Source of the DNA: Adineta vaga | Lineage: Eukaryota > Rotifera | Length of the DNA: 64,000 nt | Reading direction: 5' to 3' | Assembly (NCBI GenBank): GCA_021613535.1 | Contig: CP075493.1 | Location: forward strand, 15,066,001-15,130,000 | Shown: one piece after another, positions 23,401 through 35,107 of the stretch | How the letters are laid out: the number at the start of each line of letters is the position of its first letter | Position numbering within the stretch: position 1 is the first letter of the stretch | Notes under the pieces: generated by a model | The model's input: only the letters and a program-made list of their open reading frames with translations | The model's database searches: none | Told to the model about the DNA's origin: nothing | Program-made: the position numbers and the translations under genes

Positions 23401-26400
23401 GAATTGTAATAGTATTGTTCAAAATTTTCGGCAAAAAAAGTCAATGCAAGTGGTATTTTATATTTTCCTTGTGTATTTTGATTTTGTTTCTCAATATTAT
23501 GTTCTTCAATGATTTGTTCGATGAGTATACGTAAACTAGGTACTTCTTTCACACCAAGTTCTTTGAGAAAAGCATATTCAGATGAACTTGGATTAATATC
23601 AAGCCAATCAATAATCAGTAGTGTAGACCATTGCATTTGAATAGCTGCAGATGGAAAATGAAGATCTCGAGGTATATATTTACGCGTTGTTTCTTTTGTT
23701 GGCACGAGAGTTTTACCTAAATGCACAAGAAGTTTACACATTGATTCATATTAAAAGATTAGTGTCACATATTCCACACTAAATGCGGCATCTCCCGCCG
23801 GAGACCTGCTCCTTCAACTGACCTTTCAATGATGGTTTTTCTTTTAATTCATTGAAATCAGCTTGACTCATGTTTTTTCGTTCTTTAACTAATCGTCTTA
23901 TGAACATTTCCATAGTGTCTGAACTAGATGAAACTGATGGATTATCATCATCATCATCAGGTCCATTGAAATCCAACATACGACAACCAATTTTTTTCAA
24001 AAAATAAATAGAAACAGGATTTTCACAATTTTCATTCAGTTGTTTGTCTTCATTACCATTATTATCCGTGTTAGATTGTAATATATTAAGTACAATACAA
24101 GGTAATTGAGGTGAAATGGATGCTGATAAAACGAATGATTCACAAGGTAATTTCATACCTTGTGTTGTCGGTATACATTCAGTTTTAGACAACGTTTTTA
24201 TTATTGAGTTCCATTCACTTTCTATCAATTGTCCAGAATGTGTTGAAATGAGACTGAGTAGATATGGATATGTTTTAGAAATTGATAATTGTCGCAACTG
24301 TTTATCATCCAAAAGAAAATTGAGTAGATTTTTCAGTTTCAAAGGTAATAAACATAATTGTTTTTCTAGTTGTTCTTGAGAAAGAATAGTTGATATTTCT
24401 TTTGGTATAGTATTTAAAGGAAAAGGTAATGATGATGGAATATCTAAAACATCATAATAGTTGATTTGTTTAAATGAAATTTCTGATGCATGATTATGAT
24501 CGTGAAAACGGACATTTGATAGAACACGTTTTGCATACACTTTATCTGTAACATCATTACTAAATAACCAATTTACTAATTCGATAAATTCAGGTATTGA
24601 AAGAATGGATGATAAGAGTATTTTTTCTATCATAGATTTGTCTACACAATCGATTAATTGACGTTGTACAAGATTTGTTATAAGACCATTTGATTTTAAT
24701 TGAAATGGAACGAGAGGAAGTGTCAGAAATCCATAAACTTGTTTTGAATCAGGCAGAAAAGCTTTTGTCGATGGTAAAATAGAAAGAATATATTCAGATG
24801 GTTTTGTTTGTACAGGTACGAGAATATCTTTGTTTGACGCAAAAAACCCATCAATAATCACTTGACCTATTCAATAAAATAAAATATTGTTAGAGCAATA
24901 AAAACTATATACCGATTTGATTATTTGGTACTGATGGTTGGAAGGAATACGGTGCGATGATAAGTGAATATTTATTAATTATTTCCTGAGTTTTTTTAGA
25001 ATTTATCAGCATTTCTTGATCATAGATTAATCGAGCAATTTGTCCAGCTGAAGCAAGAATTTCTTTATTCCATTTAGCAATATATGCATCTTGTAAATCA
25101 ATATTTTCACGTTCGATTGTTGGAATTAAATGGCTATAAATATGCATTCCAATACCAGTCGTTTGATGTGTTCCAAGACCAATAAATATATGACCTGATG
25201 GAATAATATTATCATTTTCAAACTTCAAAGGTATCAAAGTACTGAGCATATTAGTATGATGATTATCATTAATGGATGATATTTCTTCCTGTTGACTAGC
25301 AATAAGCTATATAGAGAAAAGAAAAAGAGACAGAGAGAGATAATAGTATGAATGTTATGAAAGTATAGACATATTTACACTACTCGATGCAAACAAGAAT
25401 TGAATTTGAATATTGGGTGGTAAGCTTTTTTTTATTATACGTCGAATATGATTATGAAATTCTTCATCAATAGTTACTTGTGCATCGACAGTGATATGAT
25501 TCAATGTTATTGCAGAATTATTGGTAATAGTAAATGTTTTTTCAGTTTGTACAAATGATTTGAGTAGTAACATATTATTGATAGAAGATTGTTTTTGAAA
25601 TGGTAATATACCGGAAATAGATGGCATGTTTGTTGTCGTTTTGTGTATTTCAAATACTGTAAAACCATTTATTTTGATAATAAGTTCATTAATATATTTT
25701 GTAAATGAAAGAACTATTTAAAAGAACAAAATGACATAGAAAAAATTTAATTAATTAATTGTTTGTAATACCTTTTGTGAAATAGATCTGTAGTTGTCTT
25801 AGATCAATTGTGGGCACATTTTCTTTCATAACTATTTTGTTTTTAGTTTTTTTCGTTGATTTGATATCGCGTTCATTAATATTTGTTATCTCATCAGTAT
25901 GTAATATATATTTAGTTCGCATTTTAAGAATAATAGAAGTTAATTTTGATTGTTGTTCAACAGGTAATTTATGACGAAATGTTGTCAAAGAATTATCATC
26001 TCGCCAAACAAATGTCATATATTCATTTCCAGATGTAATAATTGGTTCTTCAGAAAATGAAAAAACAGAAAAAAATCCAACACCAAATTGCCCAACTGAA
26101 TCAACATTGTTATTGCCTTCAGCAATAGATGCTACACGTTTCCAATCAATTTCATTAAATACAAGACCATTGTTAATCGAACGAATTTCGGTTATTGTAC
26201 TATTATGGAAATCTCGTGCTTTGTTTGGTACAGCGATAGGCATGTCACATGTTATTTCAAAATGGAAAAATGTTGCATGAGCATCATCCGAATTTTGAAT
26301 TAGTTCTCGACAAACAGCGAAATTAGATGAATAACGAGCAAGCATTTTATCAATTAGCATTCTCTGATTAACTTCGACACGTTGTTCAGAACCGTTCTGT

Positions 26401-26438
26401 AATGCTCTTAATCGAAGATCATCTCGTGATAAGGACAT
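20411..26438 (-). CDS. HSP90-type ATPase / DUF3684-like giant protein with C-terminal HELAH motif, twelve exons
   Basis: Twelve exons joined by eleven GT-AG introns give about 1,694 aa. Approximate exons: 25772-26438, 25379-25713, 24913-25306, 23823-24866, 23042-23716, 22395-22991, 22172-22254, 21993-22114, 21694-21931, 21526-21640, 20753-21276, 20411-20700. The N-terminus is a GHKL/HSP90-like ATPase as in sacsin: ELIQNSDDAHA and VGQFGVGFFSVFSF; the usual DNG box reads NNG. The middle has no known domain. Near the C-terminus a Pro/Gln-rich stretch is followed by IAFNYGGSLFFNLRYFEQ and then HELAHNIVHAH, a zinc-protease-like HExxH. The length and both end motifs match fungal DUF3684 proteins. 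A chaperone-like or quality-control role is a guess. Confidence 0.8.
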
Positions 26439-28916
26439 GATGATGAATAAGATTCACGTACTTTTGTCTACTATATCTGAAAAAGGTATGTATGCTATTT
26501 GTATGGGGTTTGAGGATGACTGCTCGAAAAGAAATACTAACTGTGCGTAGAAATATGTATTTAGAAAGTATGTTAGACATTTTGCATTTGCTTACCGTCC
26601 ACAACGCTGTGTAATGATGCAATGGCAATAAAATGTTTGACTTGTACTTTTTCTTATATAGGAAAAGAATTATTCATTTTTTTCGAACAGCGAAAAAAAG
26701 GAAGTGTCTTGAAGGCATGTATTCGAAATTTATAAAAATGAGAATTATTTTGTTTAGCTTCATGACTCTGAAATGAAAAAAATCTCTTAAGAATGAGTAA
26801 ACATGAAGAGGAAACCATTGTCCTCACTCTCTCCTTGAAGTACTATACTTTACTTGGCAAAAACCAGCTTCATAAGAGTAGAAAAATACCGTTTTCATAC
26901 CGAAAGAATTTCGATTTGAAAGTTAATTTTTTCGAATTAGTCATAAAAATTAAAACAGTTGCGAAAGAAATACTTTAGTTGCCTACGTTTTGCGCTCTAT
27001 GAGTCATAACTGAAAACGTCATGAAAAAACAAACATTGAAATTGCAAAAGCTTCCTTTCTCTTTACCATAAAAGGTGATAGTTCGACATAGGTATCGTGT
27101 GGGGATCATTGTCTCTCCTCTGAAAAAAGAAATATTTTTACAATCGGAGCGAAAAAATTGAAATAAGAAAAGTTTGCTTTTCTTTCATCTTTTTCTTCCA
27201 ATCCATTTCAGACTATAATCAAAACATCAAAGTCATGAATAATTATCATCACAAAATTTTACAATTCAGTTCAATAATTATAATCATGCCGCACACCCTC
27301 AAGATTCGAGAATAATCATTGTTTTATTTTGTTAAAATTACGAAAGGTACAGCTTCGTAAAGCATACAGAGAGAGAGTGAGTAATTTTAATATTGGAAGA
27401 TAATTTTTCTTCGAAATGGTAAATAAACTTATTTGAAACTGTATCTACTATGTTCAATGGTTATTAATTCTCATTTTATCACTTTTTCGCAAGAAAAATT
27501 TATAAAAACATTTTCAAAATCATTGGATTTTTCTTCACGTGACTATTGATCTATCAATGTCCTTAGACTTTTATCGAAATGGACATTATATATACTATAT
27601 TCAGTCTTCGCTTTTGTTTTCTTCAAGCATACTCCATCCAACATTACATTTGGATGGTCTTCGGCTTCTTTGGCAAATCAATTGGATTTTTTACTCACAT
27701 GACGAAAAGTAGATTTGAACGTGTGAACCATCAATCAGAAGTCATGAACATACATTACTGAGCTATACTTACTAGAAATCTAGTCGACCATTGACTTTAG
27801 ATGCTAGATATATTAACGAAAATAATTCTCTCGTTTCTTCATAAAAAAAATTTCAATATTTTTCATGTGTTTTTGAGTGAGCCTGGTAATTTTGGATAAA
27901 CTATCTTCTTAATTTCTATTCTGTATAATAAATATTAGACAGATTTTTCTAAAATTTTATTATAAATTATTTTTGAGAAATTCTTCTTATTGAAATATTA
28001 AATGAAGTCCAAATGATCCGTACAAATACATCAAACGATAGTTTTAACTATAACTTCGACATATTTCATTTGTCGACATAGATGAATAGTTTAGCAAAGA
28101 CTCTCAAACTCATCCACGCGATTCTGACTAGCAGTGATGTGTTCTACATAAGATTTTACGCATTTAAGCATCTTCCAAAATAAAAAGTAAGATCTGAGAT
28201 CTAAAGTCTTCGTTCTTTTTTTTTCTTTTTAAGTAATAATAATAATATTTTAAACATAATGCGAATTCGTGCGTTTCTGATGAATGACTTTTTTTCTTTC
28301 TTTGAGGATATGCCATGTCACCAATTTCTTTTATCAAAGCCATCAATCAAAATCAGCTTTTTGTTTTAAGACTCTTTCTACTATAAATCGATGCTATTTC
28401 TCATGACGATTTTCAATCGAATACTCATTAGAATGCATTTTGTTGTATGTTCTGAATATTTCCAGAACATTTTCCGAATGAAAAGCCTGTAACAGTTATA
28501 ACACATACGTTCTGGATACAATGAATGTACTTTCGCTCTTATCTTAATAGGGAATATGAATCAAATTAAAATTAATATTATTTGTCTATAATACTTGAAC
28601 TTTTTGACATTTGAACGTAATCGACTCTGCAATAAATGATCTCACAGTTTTTTCTTTGACGTAAATGTGATTATTTATCAAAATTATATTAAAAACATGA
28701 TATATTTCTCTAATCTATATTAATTAAAAAGAACCGCTCTTTAATTACAGTTGTATATTTGTTTTTGAAGTTATGAATAGAAATAATAATAATTGAAAAA
28801 CATGCATTGCTAATTCTTTCATTTTCTAGTTTATGTGATATCGTAAGATAGAAAAAAAAACACATTAGTCTTTTATATATACATAAAATAATAGAAGAAT
28901 TATTTAAATTAATACA
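26439..28916. other. Gene-free stretch of 2.5 kb
   Basis: AT-rich, no supported gene. A lone C-rich arm CGCACACCCTCAAG occurs at about 27291-27305. At 28447-28470 ATGTTCTGAATATTTCCAGA begins a near-palindrome containing TTCnnGAA units like a heat-shock element, too far from any start to interpret. Confidence 0.4.
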
Positions 28917-29909
28917 ATGTCATCTTTAAGTTCAATAACAAGAAATATTATTCTTGGAATATCGTTCTCTGCATTTATTCCAGGTGTTTTTGGATTAATT
29001 TTTAATATTATTATCTTTAGTCGAAAAAAATTTCGTTGTCAACCATGTGCATTTTACTTTTTTTATGGAACAATATCTAATTTATATATTGTATTTGTAA
29101 TATTACCTGTTCGTATTCTTTCAAATGGTTATTCTATTAGTCTATCAAGTACTAATCGTGGTATTTGTAAATTTGAAACATATTCATTTAATATGATGCG
29201 TGTTTTATCTTGTTGGTTGATTGCATTGGCATGTGTTGATCGTTATTTTCATAGTTCACCACATACTCAAATACGTCGATTAAGTTCGATGAAATCAGCA
29301 AGAATTCTTACTGGAATTACAACGATTTTCATAATTATTTCATATATTCATTTATTCATTTATTATGACGTTGTTAGCACAGTTAATAATTTGGGTATTG
29401 TTATATATTCTTCCTGTTATAGTCAAAATAGTTCATATAACACTTTCTTTGGAATTTGGCATATGGTTTTCTATTCACTTTGTCCAACTTTTCTAATGAT
29501 TTTATTTGGTTGTCTTACAGTGAATAATATTCGACAACAACGTCAAGTAATGGCAGTGAATGTTGTAAATAATCCAGTTCGTAGATACACGAATCTTCAT
29601 CTATTACGTATGTTAACTGCACAAGTTCTTGTCATTATAGTATCTACATTACCTTTTTCGATCATGCGCCTATACTATTTAAGCACTCCAGATGTAGTTC
29701 GAACTCCTGAACAACAAACTATAGAATATATAACTAATTCAGTCGTCACAACAATTCCATATTTTGCTCATGCAACCAGTTTCTATCTTTATACATTGAC
29801 TGGAACTGTTTTTCGCAAGGAATTTATTAAAATTATAACTTATTGCTTGTCACATACTAGAGTAACTCAAGCTTTTATCACACAAATCAGTGGACAAACT
29901 GCTCAATGA
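28917..29909 (+). CDS. Rhodopsin-like GPCR, intronless
   Basis: 330 aa with seven hydrophobic helices. After the third helix it has LACVDRYF, an intact D-R-Y motif. Helix 1 has an Asn in FGLIFNIIIF, and two Cys (CKFETYSF and SSCYSQ) could form the usual extracellular disulfide. The C-terminus is short. It belongs to the large family of short-chain, peptide-receptor-like GPCRs seen in rotifers and differs from the two-exon GPCR at 4.2 kb. The ligand is unknown. Confidence 0.85.
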   Translation: MSSLSSITRNIILGISFSAFIPGVFGLIFNIIIFSRKKFRCQPCAFYFFYGTISNLYIVFVILPVRILSNGYSISLSSTNRGICKFETYSFNMMRVLSCWLIALACVDRYFHSSPHTQIRRLSSMKSARILTGITTIFIIISYIHLFIYYDVVSTVNNLGIVIYSSCYSQNSSYNTFFGIWHMVFYSLCPTFLMILFGCLTVNNIRQQRQVMAVNVVNNPVRRYTNLHLLRMLTAQVLVIIVSTLPFSIMRLYYLSTPDVVRTPEQQTIEYITNSVVTTIPYFAHATSFYLYTLTGTVFRKEFIKIITYCLSHTRVTQAFITQISGQTAQ

Positions 29910-30716
29910 CAATAATCATGTTATTTATAAAAACAATAATTAATTAAAACTAAAAACTAAGTTTAATTTTTCCTTTCTATTAATCCCATTAGATAGAAAT
30001 CCAGTTAACTAATTATATTAAGAGATCATTTTTATTATTTTTTTTGTCTATTCATACATCATTCTTTATTGTCATTAAATAAAAGAAAAACTACAAATGG
30101 CATTTCGATTTCGTCCGAAATACAAGATGAGATGTGAAGCGATTTATTATGCTTGTGTTACAATAACAATAAATATATATATATACATATATTTTTAGAG
30201 GCATAATTAAAAAGAAAAATCAGACTTTAAAGCACAATAATAAACATTAGACAAGAATATTTGTACAATACATTTAAGCACGCCAGTTATTGTTTTTAAT
30301 CACAATAAAACTTAACAATTTTCAATTTTGTTATGACATGACTCATTATTAGCGATAGTATGGTGAGCGTGATGTTAGTGCTGTATATATCGCTTTTCAA
30401 GGAAAAAATAATAAATCTCTGGATTTGCTATGTATACATATTATTGAATGATAATAAAACCAAATGATGTGTATTTTGATTGATGTGCAAGAAACTCTTT
30501 AATATTGTGTTGTAGTAGATCAATACAATTCGTATGCATTTGCCTTTTTACTGTTATCCTTGGCACACATCACCACTTTTAGTCTTATTCTCCTCAGTTT
30601 CATTTTTACTATTCCTTTTACTCGTATAACTTTTTATAACTGCGCATCCAACCGTAAAAGAATATCAACACGCTCTTATACTATCCAAGTGTGAAAAGAG
30701 AGAATATTTCCAAATG

Positions 30717-30885
30717 AAATTCTTCTTCGCATTTTGTTCAATATCTTGCCTGGTGTATGCTGTGAAGTTGAGTTGGAAATTCGCCAAAAATGTATAATGC
30801 GATTATTCGTCTTCTCTCTATATAGGTGAATTTGATTTACAGTATGTTGGGAAAAGTTTACCTCTTTTATCTCATTTTGCAAACA
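30717..30885. repeat. Dispersed repeat, copy 2
   Basis: It matches 18168-18340 in the same orientation with scattered differences (AATTCTTCTTCGCATTTTG, GAAGTTGAGTTGGAAATTCG, CTATATAGGTGAATTTGAT). Confidence 0.5.
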
Positions 30886-30951
30886 ATTGCTTTCTTATTT
30901 AGAACGCGAGATGCTAATTTTTCTTTCATACATCAGAGAAGAAAGACGGAT

Positions 30952-31012
30952 GGATGAGGGTGGCAGTATTAGCATTTATGAATGAAGAAAAAACATTTCC
31001 CCCACACCCAGA
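30952..31012. repeat. Degenerate telomere-like hairpin
   Basis: GGATGAGGGTGGCAG on the left faces TTTCCCCCACACCCAG on the right. The loop is AT-rich. Confidence 0.4.
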
Positions 31013-31221
31013 TACCTGGAGAAAATTCTGCAAAAGTAATTCAAAAATTGATTATATCGAAGAATTGATTAGTCAATATGAAACGATGTTTGCAGGATCA
31101 TTGGATTACACTTTTCGTGTTTACGATCGGTCATCTTCGGGAATGATATGTTGACCTGATGAACGTCTGTATTACACATTTTGTTTCGTTTGAAAAATTT
31201 GTTCGTTCCGTCCTTGAACAT

Positions 31222-34012
31222 TCAAATGCTCCTTTGGATGTGTGAGAACGGAAATTTTCCAAGTGCTAAATCAAACTCACTCATTTCGCAGAATATTAAA
31301 CCAATGAACCACAATGACCATGCAACATGAGGATGGTTTCCGAAAAGTTTCGTTTCGAATTCGAGTTGAAATTGCCGATAGAGGAGACTTGCCAAGAATT
31401 GTCCTCTTTTTAAACACCAATGACTAATAAATTCCAGACAACAGATGTTTGAATGCATATCCAGTGATGTGTTATTTTCATCAGAATGAATTACAGTTCG
31501 ACAAACGTAAAGAAATCCATTCACAACAATTTCACAGAAGCTGCGATCAGATATTGAATATTCAATTTTTACGTGAAACTCCTATTGATCGTCTATATGC
31601 GCCATTTTTAACATTTTCAGACGCTGAAGAATACATTTCCACTTTTTACGTGTACTACCACTACTGAATTCTGCTCGGGGGAGACAGTTGAGAACTTTTG
31701 AGCCAAGAGCAGCAAGCATAGTGGCTAGTATATATATATTATATTGAGATAGAAGATAATGTAATGCTTGTTGTATTCTGTTATCATTATGTTTGTAAAT
31801 AGGTTTTTCGAGTGTTTCTGTTACACAGGGATACAAATCCATTGCTGCACTAGTCATCTTAAATGCTTCATATAAAACTCCATTTTTCCACGAAAGTAGG
31901 ACTTTTTTTAAATGAAGCGAAGGTAAATATCGTTCGCACACTAGTACCAAGGATATTAAGTCGAGGGATTCTCCAATAAAGCCAAATCGAAAGTTTGCCG
32001 AACAATCGATTAGAACAAAGTTTGTCCATATGTTATCCAACACTATCTCTGGTGAAAAATAATTTCTTTCCGTAGCTATGCTAACAAATATCCATAATGT
32101 TGTACTGCTTTATCTTTCATCATATTTTCCGTATACCAATCGCCTAGCATCCAATGGCATCGACATGATTCAACAGAATTGTTTTCACAGACGTTCACTG
32201 CACGTTGAATGAATATTTTACTTTTTTGTTCTTCTCGTCAGCGTATTCAAATGCTTTTTCTAAGTATAGTATATAGTACGAGAAGTATCATTCTTTGCTT
32301 CACATTGCTCACTTATATATTGAATGAAACGTGTTCCTCTCAGATCATTGTTTGAAAGTTTCCGAATCTTTTCTAAGACATTACAACTAACTTTCGCCAA
32401 CAATCTTCAAAAGTTGTTACATTTGTTAATACTGATATCATTTCATAAATATCAAAAGCTTTTTGGTAACGTTGATACGCTAAATTAATTGAAACGTTGC
32501 ATTCAAAAAGAACACCGATATTCTGTAAGAAATCTGCATGTTGAATGGTATTCGTAACGAATACTTGTTCATAAATAGATAATCTGAACTTCAGCACTTC
32601 GATATTTTGTATTGGAATGTATTCTTCATCATTATCATCAGCATCAATTAATTAGAATGACGAAAGTTCGTATATTTTCGTTTTATCTAATTGGAAGTAT
32701 ACCTTGTAATAATTGGGTACCAAATCAAACTTCATTGCAATTTCGCATAGTTCTGCCATATATCCTACATATTCATTTAAAATCTCTTGCATATTAGATC
32801 ATCCTTGCTCGCCCATTTTCAATATTTTACTTAGATAATTAGTTGCGTCTTGTTTAAAACCGAGTTTTAGACTGTAACGAACCAATTTTATCCATATATC
32901 TTTATATTCCTTATTCATGGGCAAGAGCATTACCTGACAATATTCGAACACTCGTTGAAAGTAGCTTAGAGCTTCACTGTAGTTCTTTATGCGTTCGCAC
33001 AACTGAGCAATTCTTAATGCACTATTCATACAAGTTGGATGGTGGGTGAACTGAGAAAATTTGAGAATACATATCGTCAGCTCTGATGTATAAGGAAAAA
33101 GCAGTTTCATCATCATACATTCTGTCTTTGAGTATTCCACAGTTACCTAGTAGATTTGCTTTGAAAATGCTAGTTTCAATCTTTGCATTTTCCAAAATTT
33201 ACAATGCACGCTCATAGCGCTCTAATGCACTGCTCCGATTTTGATTGTACACTTCTGCTATTTCTGGATGATCAGCACGTAAAATTTTGAGAAGCATCTG
33301 AAAATATTCATCTGCACGATCAATCTGGTTCATCTCATTCAACAATAATATTCCAAAATATATTAATGGACTATATACCTGCAATTGTTGCTTTTGCGCG
33401 CTCAAGAATGAGTTCAATATCTTTGAACCTTCATCCGTAGCAGTTAATAGAAGTTTTCCAATCGATCGCGTTTCATCAAATTCGCAATCATTGATTCGAA
33501 ACACAGCTCCCAAAGAAAAGAGAACTGCCTGTTCCGATTCAAAGTCGCTTAGACGACTTATATCGGCGAATATCACTTTCAATACTTGAAGTCGATAAAA
33601 AACCATTTGTAGCTATGAAAGATCCAATATTGCTTTTCAAATTCTCGAACTCTTCTTTTGGTGCTTGTTGACCTCGATACGAAACGAGTAGTCCATTCTC
33701 ATTCTGAATTAAGTGCTCTTTTCCAATGTCAAGCTGAGAACACAGATCGGTAATAAAGAATCGAAATGTATACAACAAGGTGATATCTTCAGTACGTAAA
33801 GCCTTGTTTAGAAGTCTATAGAGAAACGAGTTTGCCGTATAATATTTAATTACATCGTCAGGAGTATATGACGTGTGAAAAGCTTTTATTTTTTCAAGTT
33901 CGTGCCTGTTGTTTCGGTAGTAAGCAGAACAATAATCTAATATTTCGTTTTTTGCTTGATCATCAGTGCGCATTATTCTCGACAAGTCTAATTGTATTAG
34001 ATATTGATTCAA
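31222..34012 (-). pseudogene. NAD:arginine ADP-ribosyltransferase-TPR protein, multiply broken
   Basis: The N-terminal part (about 33540-34012) has the start of an arginine-specific ADP-ribosyltransferase domain (YRGQ, then FLSTSS). The third catalytic region (FESEQAVLF) follows in another frame after a deletion of the intervening strand region near 33590. Downstream, tetratricopeptide-like segments appear piecemeal in changing frames with stops (33199, about 33140, 32600, 32043, 31524). The breaks lack splice signals and sit inside conserved elements, so this is a dead gene. Intact relatives in rotifers are single-frame ART-TPR proteins. Confidence 0.7.
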
Positions 34013-34014
34013 TT

Positions 34015-35107
34015 AACTTATCTCGATCGGTATAAATATCAATAATTTGTCATCGTGATTGACAGTGTGTGGTATAATTCACAAAATGTACTGCATTTCT
34101 AAAAACTAAAGAGCACATATTTTATTATTGAAAGAAAATCAATTTTCAAAAAATAAACCCTTGTATCTTGTGAGGGTTTGGGTCAAGAACTTATGTTACT
34201 CACGTTTATAAATCGGTCTACCGTAAACTATTCGTATTACAATATGTATCTTGCAAAACAAAATAACGAGAGAGTCGATCAATTTGCTCTGTTATATTAA
34301 GTATCAGAGAAAGCATTCACAGCGTATGAGAGTCTATATAAGAATAGGTGAGGATGTAGGTATGTTATGACTGATGTACGCACTATCATACCCGCAAAGC
34401 TGTTAATTTTGCCAACGTCATCAAATTTCGATTTTTTTTTCAATTTATTCGAAAATAAAAAATTAATTTAACAATGGAAAAGTTGAAAATAAATATTGTA
34501 ACCTCGAGAATGCCGAATTTGTTATCTTCTTTTTGCCAAATTGATAAAATACCATACTTTATGTATGCTTCTTTTTTATCTTCGACCAAAGTTTGGTTTA
34601 CTCTGCTATATGCCGTCGAAGAGAACAAATCTTGATAATATTGACTATTTATACTATTATAATAAGTCAAAATAATAACAAATATTCTATTTATAAAACT
34701 TAATTTTGAAAAAAATGATTTATAAAATCGATTTTTATTAATGTACGGCGCGTACATTTTGATGATATCATTAAATAAATATCAAGGTTCTATTTTCGTT
34801 TTATTTGCGCAAGTACATGGATAAGAAACGCAAATTTCAAAGTTTTCAAACCAATTCTATTATTGATTGAAAATTGATTATGATCCTCATATTTTTAATT
34901 ATAACTTCAACTACCAAATGTGAACAGATATAATTCAATATTTAAAATTATTATCGAACAGCACAATGTTCGATTTTTCTTTATTAACTTATGGAGTACT
35001 TTTTCTCGACCTTGAAAAAGTTCGTTCTATTTCAAGTATCACAATCTTTCGTTCATTTTTTTTCGGCAAACAAATCTTTATCTTTAATAAAACTAACAGT
35101 GTAATTC
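34015..35107. other. Intergenic
   Basis: AT-rich. A G-rich half-arm TGTGAGGGTTTGGGTCAAG lies at about 34169-34187, and another GT-rich stretch is near 34347. No gene is supported. Confidence 0.4.

Larger units (their letters stand above)
29910..31200. other. Intergenic with repeat copy
   Basis: It contains a short TA-rich run near 30172-30192, the second copy of a dispersed repeat, and a degenerate hairpin. No gene is supported. Confidence 0.4.

Noticed and set aside
27579-27761. 60-codon plus-strand open frame
   Set aside because: No family, no splice context; expected by chance.
28447-28475. Heat-shock-element-like palindrome
   Set aside because: Units are imperfect and the nearest start is about 450 bp away; chance is likely in AT-rich DNA.
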